64,000 nucleotides of DNA from Streptomyces sp. WAC 01529 (GTDB lineage Bacteria; Actinomycetota; Actinomycetes; Streptomycetales; Streptomycetaceae): contig NZ_CP029617.1 in assembly GCF_003945545.1 (NCBI RefSeq), forward strand, positions 6,661,001-6,725,000. Reading direction: 5' to 3'. The position numbers and the translations under genes are program-made. Positions 34,152 through 43,371 of this stretch are shown in pieces. The notes under the pieces were generated by a model. That model made no database searches and had not been told where the DNA came from. It worked only from the letters and a program-made list of their open reading frames with translations. How positions within the stretch are numbered: position 1 is the stretch's first letter; each line of letters begins with the position of its first letter.

Positions 34152-34778
34152 TCACTCGTACTGGCGGCAGCGGCCCGGGAAGGCGTTCTGGACGCGGGCG
34201 GTGAGGAGGTCGAGGGCGGCGCGGGAGGCGGTGGCGTCGGGCTCGGAGCCTAGCTGGAGGGCCAGGCCCTCGGTCAGGCAGTGGAGTTCGAGCGCGGCGA
34301 GGCCGTGGTCGGTGTCCTGCGGGACCTCGCCGCACTCCTTTCCGTTCCGAACGGCCGTGGCGAGCATCGAGCGGATGAGCCGGCCCGTCTCGGCGTGGGA
34401 CCGGGCGAGGCGCGGATTGTCGACAGTGCGGCCGAGGAAGGCCAGGGTCACCCGGTGCGCGGAGCGGCGGCGCGGATCCACCGGCAGCCACTCGGCGAGC
34501 CCTTCGACGACCACGTCGCGGATCGGCAGCTGTTGGCGCGTGGCGCGTTCGCCGAGCGTCGAGACGCGGTCGAGGATCTTCTGGACGACGCGTTCATGGG
34601 TGAAGAGCAGCATCTCGTCCTTGGTGGGGAAGTAGTGCTGCACATTGCCGACGGAGAAACCCACCGCCGCGGCGGTCCGCGCCACGGTGACCCGGTCCAG
34701 GCCCTGTTCGGTGATCAGTTCCTGTACGGCGTCGGCGACCTGGACGCGCCGTGCTTGATGATCGACGACCTTCGGCAT
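34152..34778 (-). CDS. TetR family transcriptional repressor
   Basis: 208 residues. The N-terminal HTH reads VADAVQELITEQGLDRVTVA, then RTAAAVGFSVGNVQHYFPTK, the standard TetR pattern with Y-F in the recognition region. A helical ligand domain follows. ATG 34778 begins at MPKVVDHQARR. It is divergent from a serine hydrolase gene, and an 18-bp palindrome lies between the two starts, so it probably represses itself and the hydrolase. Confidence 0.88.
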   Translation of the reverse strand: MPKVVDHQARRVQVADAVQELITEQGLDRVTVARTAAAVGFSVGNVQHYFPTKDEMLLFTHERVVQKILDRVSTLGERATRQQLPIRDVVVEGLAEWLPVDPRRRSAHRVTLAFLGRTVDNPRLARSHAETGRLIRSMLATAVRNGKECGEVPQDTDHGLAALELHCLTEGLALQLGSEPDATASRAALDLLTARVQNAFPGRCRQYE

Positions 34779-34819
34779 GCCGTCAGAGTAGCCGCCCCCA
34801 GGCCTTGTCGGACCCCATA

Positions 34820-34837
34820 ACCATATGCTCATATGGT
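34820..34837. promoter_or_regulatory. operator palindrome between TetR and serine hydrolase genes
   Basis: ACCATATG-CT-CATATGGT is an inverted repeat with 8-bp arms, A+T-richer than the genome, centred 50 bp from the TetR start and 39 bp from the hydrolase start. Its size and position are what a TetR dimer would need. Confidence 0.78.
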
Positions 34838-34866
34838 GAAAACCGTCGGCGGATCAGGGGGTGGCT

Positions 34867-36453
34867 ATGCATGGGGCCGGGTGGCTGCGGCGCACGCGCA
34901 TACGAGAGTTGGCGCGGGCATTACTCGTGGCGGTCATGGTGGTGGTTGTGGTGGCGGGCGGGGTGGGTCCCGCCCCGCCCGTCGCGGCGGGCGAGGCCGG
35001 GGGAGCGAGAGGGACACGCGCCGAGACCGACGCGGGGGACTGGTCCAAGGTGGACGCCTTCGTCCGTGACCGGCTGGACGCGACGGAGACACCCGGCGCC
35101 GCGCTGGCCGTGATCGAGGGCGGCCGTGTCGTGCACCGGCGCGCCTTCGGTGAGGACGGCAGGGGCCGGGCCGTCACGCCGGACACGCCGTTCCTGTGGG
35201 GCTCGGTGTCCAAGCCGGTCACCGGCGTGGCCGTGATGCAACTGGTGGAGGCCGGCCGGGTGGACCTCGACGCGCCGGTGCGGACGTATCTGCCCTGGTT
35301 CCGGCTCGCCGACCGGGGCGCGTCCGAGCGCATCACGGTGCGCCACCTGCTCACCAATACCAGTGGTATCCCCGCCTCCGCCTCCGCCGTGATCGGGGAC
35401 CGCTACGACAACGCCCCGGGCGCCCTCACCACCGCTGCCCGCGCCCTCGCGCGCATCGAACCCGCGGGCCGCCCCGGCGAGTCGTACGCCTACTCCAGCG
35501 CCGGATACGTCGTACTCGGCGCACTGGTCGAGACCGTGTCGGGACGGCCGTTCGGCACCTATCTGCACGAGCGGATCCTCGGCCCGCTCGGCATGGAGCA
35601 CGCCGTCGCCACCGAGCGGGACTTCGTGCGTGAGCGGGTGGCTCCCGGTCACCGTTCCGTCTTCGGTACGCCTGTGGCGTTCGACGCGCCCTACGACACC
35701 TCAGGCGTCCCCTACGGCCATATCGGCGGCAGCGTAAGGGACTTGGCCCGCTTCGTCCTCGCTCAGCTGGGCGGGGGCGAGCTGGACGGCCGACGGGTGC
35801 TCTCCGCGAAGGGGGTGGCCGAGACCCAGCGTGGTCAGGTCGACAGCGACGTCGACCGTTTCGGCCTCGGCTGGTCGGTCGGCACGCTCGAAGGGACGGA
35901 CGAGCGCATGGTGTGGAAGTCCGGCTCGCTGCCCGGCCACGACGCCATGGTCGTCATGCTGCCCGACAGCGGCCGGGCGGTGATCGTCCTGCAGAACGCC
36001 TTCCATCTTCCGCGGGCCGAGGAGTTCCACGACGCCGCCTTCGGCGTGGCACGGCTGCGGTCCGGCGTGGACCCGGGCAGCACGCCGGCAGACCCGCTCG
36101 CCACCGCCCTGCCTTGGGGCGTGACCGCTCTCGGCGCGGTGCTGTCGCTGTGCGCCGCCGCCCCGTTCCTGCGCCTCCTGCCCGGTCGGCGCGCCGCGGC
36201 CCGCGCCCGCGCCCGTGCCCGCTCCCGGCGCAGGATCGTCCTCACCGCCCTGGTGCAGGTCACTGCCGCACTGGCCATGGCGGCGGTGTTGTGGCGGCTG
36301 CCCGCGGCCTTCGGCGGAACGGTGTCGATGGTGCTGCTGTGGCTCCCCGACGTGGGATGGGGCCTGGTCGCCACCTTCGTACTCGCGCTGCTCCTCGCGC
36401 TGGAACGCACGGTCCTGGCGGTCGTGGACCTCAGGACCGCCCGGGCGCGGTGA
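34867..36453 (+). CDS. membrane-anchored serine hydrolase (beta-lactamase/class C type)
   Basis: 528 residues. An N-terminal hydrophobic segment (about 15-35) acts as signal or anchor. The penicillin-binding-protein-like domain has SVSKPVTG (SxxK nucleophile near residue 117), YSSAGYVVLG at the YxN position and GHIGGS plus HDAMVVMLP later. Three C-terminal membrane helices (about 400-520) follow a run of Arg/Ala. The pattern is that of beta-lactamase-family esterases or D-aminopeptidases facing the outside, not of a true beta-lactamase. ATG 34867 has AGGGG at 7 nt; GTG 34861 is the alternative. Likely controlled by the divergent TetR. Confidence 0.83.
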   Translation: MHGAGWLRRTRIRELARALLVAVMVVVVVAGGVGPAPPVAAGEAGGARGTRAETDAGDWSKVDAFVRDRLDATETPGAALAVIEGGRVVHRRAFGEDGRGRAVTPDTPFLWGSVSKPVTGVAVMQLVEAGRVDLDAPVRTYLPWFRLADRGASERITVRHLLTNTSGIPASASAVIGDRYDNAPGALTTAARALARIEPAGRPGESYAYSSAGYVVLGALVETVSGRPFGTYLHERILGPLGMEHAVATERDFVRERVAPGHRSVFGTPVAFDAPYDTSGVPYGHIGGSVRDLARFVLAQLGGGELDGRRVLSAKGVAETQRGQVDSDVDRFGLGWSVGTLEGTDERMVWKSGSLPGHDAMVVMLPDSGRAVIVLQNAFHLPRAEEFHDAAFGVARLRSGVDPGSTPADPLATALPWGVTALGAVLSLCAAAPFLRLLPGRRAAARARARARSRRRIVLTALVQVTAALAMAAVLWRLPAAFGGTVSMVLLWLPDVGWGLVATFVLALLLALERTVLAVVDLRTARAR

Positions 36454-36584
36454 CGGCCCTGACCTCACATGCCGGCCGGAACCGGGCGCCGTACCGAGCG
36501 GGGACCGGCCCGGTAGCCCCCGCCCCCGTCCAGGCGCACGATGGAGATAGCGCGAACGCGCATGTCGGAAGGAGGTGTGGCGCC

Positions 36585-36833
36585 ATGTCCCAGTTCATGG
36601 ACGTCCACCACGGGATGAAGGGCATCACGGCCGACGACCTGAAGCAGGCGCACCAGGCCGACCTCGCCATCGAGAAGGAAGAAGGCGTCCACTTCCAGAA
36701 GGCGTGGGCGGATCCGGAGTCCGGCACGGTCTACTGCCTCTCCGAGGCGCCCTCGGCCGACGCGGTCCAGCGCATACACGAGCGCGCCGGTCACCGCGCC
36801 GACGAGGTCCACGCGGTCCCCCTCACCGTGTGA
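36585..36833 (+). CDS. SCO4226-family nickel-binding protein
   Basis: 82 residues, matching the small S. coelicolor SCO4226 protein, a ferredoxin-like-fold dimer known to bind nickel. The opening MSQFMDVHHGMKGIT supplies the histidines, HFQKAWADPESGTVYCL is the conserved middle, and HERAGHRADEVHAVPL is the end. The start ATG 36585 follows a strong GGAAGGAGG. The physiological job is unknown. It follows the serine hydrolase by 131 bp. Confidence 0.85.
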   Translation: MSQFMDVHHGMKGITADDLKQAHQADLAIEKEEGVHFQKAWADPESGTVYCLSEAPSADAVQRIHERAGHRADEVHAVPLTV

Positions 36834-36870
36834 ACGAAGTCCCTGGGCCCGGCCCCGGAGGGGCGCAGGG

Positions 36871-37323
36871 TCAGACGGTCAGGCGGCCGATTTCCTGGGG
36901 GTCGATGCCGGTCAGCTGGGCGATGCGGGGCGCGGGGACGCCCGCGGTGAGCGCCCGGTGGACGAGGGCCTCCCAGTCCTGGGTCGTCTCCCGGAATTCG
37001 AGCAGCTCGCTCTCCACGTCCGTGACGGCCTGCGGCGCGCACTCCTGCTGAACCCGCACCGCCTCCTCTTCGCTCAGCGGCACGGGCAGGCGCTCGGCGT
37101 CCTCGGGGATGAATGCCTCCGCGTCGGCGGGCAGGATCCTCACCTGCTCCGAGGCCGCCGAGACCTCGTGGGCCTGCAACCAGCCGTGCACGGCAGGGGT
37201 TTCGGTGCATTCCAGGGTGCCGACGGCGGCGAGTGCCGCCCCCAGCCGGGGGTGCCGGTCAGGAAGGAGGAACAGGTAAGCGTCATCGGCCATCGCGGGG
37301 GAATCGCCTTCTCGATCGGACAT
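36871..37323 (-). CDS. hypothetical protein with C-terminal HTH-like helix pair
   Basis: 150 residues that I do not recognise. It is acidic (LPADAEAFIPEDAERL, then EEEAVRVQQE). The last 45 residues, LVHRALTAGVPAPRIAQLTGIDPQEIGRL, have the spacing of a helix-turn-helix like those of AsnC or sigma-type proteins, so a DNA-binding or toxin-regulating role is possible. There is no membrane segment. ATG 37323 is used; no clear ribosome-binding site supports it over ATG 37290. It converges on the nickel-binding protein gene. Confidence 0.6.
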   Translation of the reverse strand: MSDREGDSPAMADDAYLFLLPDRHPRLGAALAAVGTLECTETPAVHGWLQAHEVSAASEQVRILPADAEAFIPEDAERLPVPLSEEEAVRVQQECAPQAVTDVESELLEFRETTQDWEALVHRALTAGVPAPRIAQLTGIDPQEIGRLTV

Positions 37324-37372
37324 CACAGCAGAGCCGCCCCGATGCTAGCGCCCCGCGTTACCCCCCAGCGAC

Positions 37373-38701
37373 CTACACCAGTTCGGGTTGGGGTTCCGGT
37401 GGGAGCGCCGGTGCGGCCTTCGGCTCCCACAGCCTGGTGGTCCGTACGTAGCCGTAGATCACCGAGAGCATCGCCAGTATGAGAAGTGGCCCGAACACCG
37501 CCGGCCTCTGGGCCATTTCCATCGGCAGGTAGCGGTACGACACCAGGAGCGCGGCGAAGACGCTCGTACCGTAGGCGACCAGCTGGAGTCCCGACCGGTC
37601 CCACCCGCGGTCGTACGTGCGCAGCCCCGCCTCGACGGTGAGCGCGAAGACCACACCGGCGATGAGGTCCACGCCGTAGTGGTAGCCGAAGCCCAGCGTC
37701 GCGCTGAGCGTGGCGACGAGCCAGAACGTCCCGGCGTACCGCAGAAGGCGTGGCCCCTTGCGGGAGTGGATGAAGATCGCGGTCGCCCACGCCGTGTGCA
37801 GGCTGGGCACGCAGTTGCGGGGGGTGATCCCGTCGTACGGGACCGGGTGCGGGGCGCTGATCGGCGGCGGCGTGTGCGGCCACAGGTCCGCGACCGCCCA
37901 CTGCAGGCCGCCCGTGCCGGAGGTGCCCGGGCCGTAGGCGAAGATCGGGCCGACCACCGGGAAGATCATGTAGATGCCCGGTCCGAGGAGGCCGATCAGC
38001 AGGAAGGTGCGCACCAGGTGGTGGCGCGGGAAGCGGCGCTCGGCCGCCACATTGCGGAGCTGGTACAGGGCGACGACGATCGCGGCCACCGCGAGCTGGG
38101 CGTAGACGAGGTCGAGCACATACGTGCTGACCGGGCCGGTGGCCTCCAGTATTCGGCCCGCGAGCCACGACGGGTTGCCCAGGGCGTGATCGGCGGTCGC
38201 CACGTACGGGTCGAGCACGGTGGGGTGGGCCTTGGACGTGATGAGCAGCCAGGTGTCACCGGTCTTGCGGCCGGCCACGAGGAGCAGGCCGAGGCCGACG
38301 CCCTTCAGGAGCAGCGCGCGTTCCTCGCCGGTGCGGCGGGTGAGCGCGAAGACCGCGCAGCCCAGCATCGCCCACAGGGCGCCGTTGCCGAAGAAGTGGT
38401 CCTCGGGCACCTCGGCGCCGACCGCCCACCGCACGCCCACGAAGACGAGGTCGATGCCGATCGCCGCACCGGCCGCGATGAACCGCTGCCGCCAGCTGAG
38501 CACCACCATCATCAACGCGAGGCCGCCGTACAGCGGTCCCGGTTTGGGCGGGAAGATGATCTCTCGCGCCTGGTTGGTGAGGGGCCCCGGTACGCCGCCG
38601 TAGTGACGCGCGGCGATCTCCAGGGTGATGAGGAACCCGAGGCCCACCACACACGCCGTGCCCCACAGGATCGCTCGCCCCCGCGAAACTACAGGTATCA
38701 A
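37373..38701 (-). CDS. PAP2-superfamily integral membrane protein
   Basis: 442 residues with about 11 hydrophobic helices. The C-terminal half carries the PAP2 catalytic motifs CVPSLHTAWA and GYHYGVDLIAG, in the variant seen in Aur1/Ipt1-type inositolphosphotransferases and related actinobacterial lipid-modifying enzymes. The N-terminal half is an additional membrane domain. The likely role is transfer or removal of a phosphoryl headgroup at the outer face of the membrane. The substrate is not evident. It lies 47 bp upstream of the preceding hypothetical gene on the same strand. Confidence 0.82.
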   Translation of the reverse strand: MIPVVSRGRAILWGTACVVGLGFLITLEIAARHYGGVPGPLTNQAREIIFPPKPGPLYGGLALMMVVLSWRQRFIAAGAAIGIDLVFVGVRWAVGAEVPEDHFFGNGALWAMLGCAVFALTRRTGEERALLLKGVGLGLLLVAGRKTGDTWLLITSKAHPTVLDPYVATADHALGNPSWLAGRILEATGPVSTYVLDLVYAQLAVAAIVVALYQLRNVAAERRFPRHHLVRTFLLIGLLGPGIYMIFPVVGPIFAYGPGTSGTGGLQWAVADLWPHTPPPISAPHPVPYDGITPRNCVPSLHTAWATAIFIHSRKGPRLLRYAGTFWLVATLSATLGFGYHYGVDLIAGVVFALTVEAGLRTYDRGWDRSGLQLVAYGTSVFAALLVSYRYLPMEMAQRPAVFGPLLILAMLSVIYGYVRTTRLWEPKAAPALPPEPQPELV

Positions 38702-38873
38702 TTCTTCGACCGATTGTTAGACGCTGTTCGGATGCCCGATCATGCCATCGCCCGGTCGTCGTCCTGGGCCGAGGGGTGCGATCGCGGGCCCGGCCCGGCC
38801 ACGCGCAGACTCGTGGCAGACGTCCACCACGATCACGTCCACGAGAGAGGCAACCTTCGCGGGCAGGACCGGA

Positions 38874-40886
38874 TCACCCCTGACGATCAGCGGGGTCCGT
38901 GACGGTGGGGGAGGCGGGGTTCGGGATGCTTCCCGAGGGGGCGTACTGGGCGTACTGCGCGGCCTGGGCGGTGAACATGGCCGCGTAACGGCCCCCGGCG
39001 GCCATGAGTTCGTCGTGGCTGCCCTGCTCGGCGAGGCGCCCGTGGTGGAGGACGTGGATGCGGTCGGCGTGGCGGACGCCGGACATGCGGTGGGTGACGA
39101 GGATGACGGCCCGGTGGGGGGCGGCGAGTCGGCGGATGCGGTCGAAGGCTTCGATCTCGGCCTCGGGGTCGAGCGCGGAGGTGGGTTCGTCGACGATGAG
39201 GACACCGTCCGCCTGCGAGGTGGAGCTGCGCCAGTGGGTGCGGGCGAGCCCCATCTTCTGCCATTCGCCGCCGGACAGTTCGATGGCCCCGCGGAACATG
39301 CGGGCCAGCAGGCTCTGCAGTCCGTCGGGGAGCTTGGCGATGACGGGGCCCGCCCCGGCGTACTCCACCGAGGGCTGGAGGTCGTGGGGCGCGGCGCTGT
39401 GGGCGGGGCGGCCGAGGCGGATGTTCATCGCGGCGGTCACGGGCCAGCGCTGGAAGTCCTGGGTGAGCAGGCAGACGCGGGCGAAGACCTGGGAGCGGTC
39501 GAGGTCGTCGATGTCCGCCCCGCCCCACCGCAGGGTGCCCTCCTGGGGCAGCAGCAGGCCCGAGAGGATCTTCATCAGCGTGCTCTTGCCGGAGCCGTTC
39601 TCGCCCACGACGGCGGTGACCGAGCCCATGGGGAGGGTGAGCGTCACCTCGTTCAGCGCCGGGGTGTCACGGTCGGGGTAGCGGTAGGTGACACGGTCCA
39701 GTACGACCTGGTCGATCCGCTCGGGGACCGGGGCGCCGCCCTCGGGGATGACGCGCTGCGCGGCCTGGGTGAGGAAGCGTCCGTGGTCGCGGACGTACAG
39801 GGACTCCTCGTGCAGCTGGTTCACGTTCATCACCAGCGCGCCCAGACCGGCCGAGCCGGTCCGTACGGCGATCACGGCGGTGCCCGCGACGGCGAGGCTC
39901 ATGTGCCCGTTCGTGATCAGCCAGAACATGGTCCCGTACGTCGCCGCCATGGCGAGGCCGGAGAGCGCGGCGGCGACCCACTCGGTGAGCGCCTTGCTGG
40001 TGGCCAGCCGCTCCTGTTCGGATTCGGCGCTCTCCGCCATCCGCTGGTACCGGCCGAGCAGGAAGGCGCCGACGGCGTGGATGCGCACCTCCTGGGCGGC
40101 GCTGCGCTCGGTGAGGAGGTTGCCGATGAGGCGGCTGGCCCGCACGTGCTCGACCCAGCCGATCCGTGACACGTAACGCTCCTGCGCCACGCGCATGGCG
40201 CCCCAGCCGCGGGGAGCGGCGATGAGGATCAGCATGGGCAGCAGGGCGGGGTGCAGGACGGTGAGCACGCCCGCCGTGGTGATCAGTGAGATGACGCCGT
40301 TGAGCGCGGCGACGCAGGCGCCGATCATGCGGCGGGCGGAGGCCGGGCCGTACTGCGCGATGTCGATGAGCCGGCGGAAGTCGGGGTCGTCGATGGCTTC
40401 CAGTTCGACGGAGGCCGCGGCGGCCAGGTACTGGGTGGTCGCGATCCGTTCGACGAGCGGTTCCAGGCGCCCGGCCCGGGACGTGGACCAAGCGGCCAGG
40501 GCGGAGTTGACGACGGCGACCGCCGCGGCGGCGAACAGACCGGGCAGCAGGGCGTGCAGCCGCTCGGTGGCGCCACCGGTACCGCCGAGCAGCGCGTGCA
40601 TGACGGCGTTGACGGCGAGCAGGCCGACGGCCGCGGCGATGCCCTGGCCGACCTCGCTGATCGCCACCGCGACGAGCGCCCGCCGGTCGGCCTGCCACGC
40701 CATGCGCAGCGTCACCCCGATCAGCGACGGCATGGAGCGCAGCGCGGACCTCATCGTCAAGTCCAGTGTGGCGTGCTCGTGTTGGGACCAGCCCATGTCG
40801 TAGCGCAAGGGGCCGCCGAACAGTTCCCGTTCGGCGTCGGAGATCTTGGGTTCGGCCATCCGTACCCGTCCGAAGAACCTCTTCAC
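38874..40886 (-). CDS. ABC transporter, fused permease and ATPase
   Basis: 670 residues. An N-terminal membrane domain of six helices (about 40-330) is followed by an ATPase domain with GENGSGKST (Walker A), LSGGEWQKMG (signature), GVLIVDEPTSALD (Walker B) and VILVTHRMS (switch His). It is a half-size exporter that would dimerise. GTG 40886 is favoured by GGGAGGAG at 7 nt; the frame is open to 41264 in low-quality sequence. Exporters with this ERELFGGPLRYDMGWSQHE type of start are often in natural-product or peptide clusters, but no cluster is next to it here. Confidence 0.88.
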   Translation of the reverse strand: MKRFFGRVRMAEPKISDAERELFGGPLRYDMGWSQHEHATLDLTMRSALRSMPSLIGVTLRMAWQADRRALVAVAISEVGQGIAAAVGLLAVNAVMHALLGGTGGATERLHALLPGLFAAAAVAVVNSALAAWSTSRAGRLEPLVERIATTQYLAAAASVELEAIDDPDFRRLIDIAQYGPASARRMIGACVAALNGVISLITTAGVLTVLHPALLPMLILIAAPRGWGAMRVAQERYVSRIGWVEHVRASRLIGNLLTERSAAQEVRIHAVGAFLLGRYQRMAESAESEQERLATSKALTEWVAAALSGLAMAATYGTMFWLITNGHMSLAVAGTAVIAVRTGSAGLGALVMNVNQLHEESLYVRDHGRFLTQAAQRVIPEGGAPVPERIDQVVLDRVTYRYPDRDTPALNEVTLTLPMGSVTAVVGENGSGKSTLMKILSGLLLPQEGTLRWGGADIDDLDRSQVFARVCLLTQDFQRWPVTAAMNIRLGRPAHSAAPHDLQPSVEYAGAGPVIAKLPDGLQSLLARMFRGAIELSGGEWQKMGLARTHWRSSTSQADGVLIVDEPTSALDPEAEIEAFDRIRRLAAPHRAVILVTHRMSGVRHADRIHVLHHGRLAEQGSHDELMAAGGRYAAMFTAQAAQYAQYAPSGSIPNPASPTVTDPADRQG

Positions 40887-41091
40887 AGGGCGTCTCCTCC
40901 CGAGCTGGGCCAGCTCCGTGTCCACGGACAGGTGATCGGATAACTGAGCCCATCCTGTCGCCGTCACGGGCGCGCGGGAGCGAAATCCGGCGCCGCTCGC
41001 ACACCGGCCGCCGCCACCGGGAGAGGCCCGCATACGATCTCCGTACCTCATTCCGCACACGGACCACATACGTAAAACGGGGAGCAGACGC

Positions 41092-41544
41092 ATGCGCAGG
41101 GCGATGACCATAACGGCGCTGATCGCGGCGGCCGGGCTGATGACCGCGTGCGGCGGCAGCGGTGGCGGCGATGACGAGGGCGGCAAGAAGGGGCGCACCG
41201 AGCAGGGCAGGGCCTCGTCGTCGAAGCCGGCGTCCGGCGTCAAGGACAGGACGTACGAGGTCACCTTCGAGGTCGACGGCGAAGGCAGCTCCAGCGTCTA
41301 CTACAACCTCGACACGAACCACTCCGAGCAGGTCACCCTGCCGTGGAAGAAGTCGGGCGAACTCACCCTGAACAGCACCGAGCGCAAGGTCGGGATCACG
41401 GTGTCCGTCGTGCCGGGGACGGTGCGGCTGTCCAACGGCCAGTTCGCCGCGGCCCCTTGCTCGATCACCGTCGACGGCAAGAAGGTCGCCAAGGACCCCG
41501 GTGGCGCCAAGGGGAAGCACATGTGCGAGTACACGCTTCGCTGA
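41092..41544 (+). CDS. MmpS-like lipoprotein
   Basis: 150 residues. A signal peptide ends in the lipobox GLMTAC (Cys near residue 20), then a short Gly/Asp/Lys-rich linker. The folded domain has YEVTFEVDGEGSSSVYYNLD, QVTLPWKK, and two cysteines (PCSITVDGKKV and MCEYTLR) that could form a disulfide. This is the pattern of MmpS-family transport accessory proteins, which in mycobacteria work with MmpL lipid exporters. No MmpL gene is visible. GGGGAGC lies upstream of ATG 41092. Confidence 0.75.
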   Translation: MRRAMTITALIAAAGLMTACGGSGGGDDEGGKKGRTEQGRASSSKPASGVKDRTYEVTFEVDGEGSSSVYYNLDTNHSEQVTLPWKKSGELTLNSTERKVGITVSVVPGTVRLSNGQFAAAPCSITVDGKKVAKDPGGAKGKHMCEYTLR

Positions 41545-41601
41545 CGGCGTGGCGACGTGGCGACCGGTGGCGCGGCCGCGGGGGCCGGCCTGGGTTGACG
41601 C

Positions 41602-42561
41602 TCACCGGGCCCCTTCGGCGGACGGGTCGCTGGACGGGCCGCTGGACGGGTCGTTGAGCGGCTGGGCGGGCGGGGCGCCGAACGGCTCGAGGAACGGGAC
41701 GATCGCGTCGATGAAGTGATCGTTCCGGTCGCCCGCCACCATGTGTCCCGCACCGGACACGTCGACGCGCCGCGCGTGGGGCACCCGCGCGCAGAACTCG
41801 TCGGCGATGTCCTCGCGCACCACGTCGCTGCTCCCGCCGCGGACGAGCAGGATCGGGGCGTCGGTGCGGCGTGCGGCGTCGAGGAGGCGCTCGGCCATGC
41901 CGGGTGGGTCCATGCGGCCCTCGAAGCTGTCCAGCATGCGGGGGTCCCAGTGCCAGACCCAGCGTCCGCCGTGGCGTCGCAGGTTGTTGCGCAGCCCGGC
42001 CTCCTCGTCGTCGGGGCGCGGGCGGTGCGGCAGGTAGGCGGAGACGGCGGCGGCCGCCTCCGCCACGGTGGTGAATCCGTCGGGGCGGCCGCGCATGAAC
42101 TCGACGATCCGGCGGGCCCCGCGGGGGTCGGGTCGATGGGCGACGTCGACGAGTACGAGCGCGCGGATCGCCGCTCGGGGTGCCTCTCCGGCGGCGAGCA
42201 GCGCGCTGAGGCCGCCGAGGGAGGCGCCGACGAGTACGGGGCGGTGGCCGGGTCCGTCGGCTCCGCCGAGTCCGCCGAGTTCGGCGATGACCGCGCGGAC
42301 GTCGTCGGCGAACAGGCCGAGGTCGTAGTCACCGTCGGGCGACCACGCGCTGGTGCCGTGTCCGCGCAGGTCCGGGGCGATCACCTGCCAGCCCAGGGTG
42401 GCCAGTCGGGGGCCGGTGCGGTCCCAGGCGTGGCGGGTCTGGCCGCCGCCGTGGAGCAGGAGGAGAGGGGGCGCGCAGGCCTCGCCCCACACGTTCGCCG
42501 TGAGCGGGATCCCGTCGCGGCCCGCGAAACCGCGGGTCCGGGGCGGTGCGCCGGCCGTCAT
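41602..42561 (-). CDS. alpha/beta hydrolase
   Basis: 319 residues. The oxyanion HGGGQTRHAW, the nucleophile elbow VGASLGGLSAL, and the His in SGAGHMVAG complete a serine-hydrolase triad with an Asp in the usual strand. Such proteins cleave esters, lactones or C-C bonds. ATG 42561 overlaps the stop of the upstream TetR gene by four bases, so it is translationally coupled to and probably controlled by that repressor. The C-terminal NDPSSGPSSDPSAEG tail is from short DNA repeats. Confidence 0.85.
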   Translation of the reverse strand: MTAGAPPRTRGFAGRDGIPLTANVWGEACAPPLLLLHGGGQTRHAWDRTGPRLATLGWQVIAPDLRGHGTSAWSPDGDYDLGLFADDVRAVIAELGGLGGADGPGHRPVLVGASLGGLSALLAAGEAPRAAIRALVLVDVAHRPDPRGARRIVEFMRGRPDGFTTVAEAAAAVSAYLPHRPRPDDEEAGLRNNLRRHGGRWVWHWDPRMLDSFEGRMDPPGMAERLLDAARRTDAPILLVRGGSSDVVREDIADEFCARVPHARRVDVSGAGHMVAGDRNDHFIDAIVPFLEPFGAPPAQPLNDPSSGPSSDPSAEGAR

Positions 42562-43181
42562 GCCGGGTCCTGGGTCCGCAGCGGCGCCAGGAGCCGGTCG
42601 CGGTGGGGGTCGGCGGCGGCCGCGGCGAGCGCGACGTCCAGGGCGAGCAACGTACGTACGAGGAACTGGTCGTCGTCGGTCATGGCGGCCACCCACTGGT
42701 GCAGCGCGCCCAGGCACGCCGTGCTGACCACGGCGGCCAGCGCGTCGGTGTCGACGTCGGCGCGCAGCAGGCCCTGTGCCCGCGCGTCCGCCAGCGCGCG
42801 CCGGAGGTGGGTGAGCGGACCGCGGCGGAGTGCGAGGCCGCTGTCCTCCCACTCGCGGACCATGCGGCGCGAGACGACCGGGTCGTCCACGAACAACTGG
42901 ACGGTCGACCGGACGACCTCCCGCGCATCACCGGCTCCACCCGCCCCGAGGCGGCTCTCCAGCTCGTCCATGAAGTCGGCGGCCAGCGCCTCCCAGATCT
43001 TGTCGCGCGGCCCGATCAGGTTGTACACGGTGGCCGGGGAGACCTCCGCCCGAGCGGCGATCCGCTCGGTACTGATCACCGACTCGGGGCTCTCCCGCAG
43101 CAGTTCACGGGTCGCCTCCAGAATCCGCCCACGCCGCTGGGCCTTGTGCCGCGCGCGGAGCCCGCCTTCCGCTGCCTGCAT
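42558..43181 (-). CDS. TetR family transcriptional repressor
   Basis: 207 residues. The HTH is RRGRILEATRELLRESPESV, then STERIAARAEVSPATVYNLI. The rest is a helical ligand domain with a conserved EVVRSTVQLFVDDPVVSRRM stretch. ATG 43181 has AGGTG upstream. It forms an operon with the alpha/beta hydrolase (ATGA overlap). Two overlapping inverted repeats lie 13 to 53 bp upstream of its start. It likely senses a substrate or product of the hydrolase. Confidence 0.88.
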   Translation of the reverse strand: MQAAEGGLRARHKAQRRGRILEATRELLRESPESVISTERIAARAEVSPATVYNLIGPRDKIWEALAADFMDELESRLGAGGAGDAREVVRSTVQLFVDDPVVSRRMVREWEDSGLALRRGPLTHLRRALADARAQGLLRADVDTDALAAVVSTACLGALHQWVAAMTDDDQFLVRTLLALDVALAAAAADPHRDRLLAPLRTQDPA

Positions 43182-43193
43182 GAGCGCACCTCG

Positions 43194-43234
43194 CTAAAGT
43201 TAGAGACACCGCCAACTTTAGAGACATCTCTAAA
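43194..43234. promoter_or_regulatory. paired TetR operator palindromes
   Basis: TTTAGAGACATCTCTAAA (43217-43234) is an 18-bp inverted repeat with 8-bp arms around CA. A second pair, CTAAAGTT (43194-43201) and AACTTTAG (43214-43221), shares its right arm. The region is much more A+T-rich than its surroundings. Overlapping sites just upstream of the TetR gene suggest tight autoregulation. Confidence 0.75.
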
Positions 43235-43371
43235 TTCCGCAAGGGCCTGGCGGCCACCACGCAACACCGCCGCGCGGTCGCGCCGGCAACTCTGGCTCGG
43301 TCATCCGTGCGCCCTGCCGCTCCGGTCGCCGACCGTCCTATGATCGCTACTCCGCGTAGGAGGGGGCTGGT

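Noticed and set aside
34861..36453. Annotation of the serine hydrolase as an antibiotic-resistance beta-lactamase
   Set aside because: It has SxxK but a YSSAGY variant, a C-terminal membrane domain and other features of esterase or peptidase relatives. Resistance is not supported.
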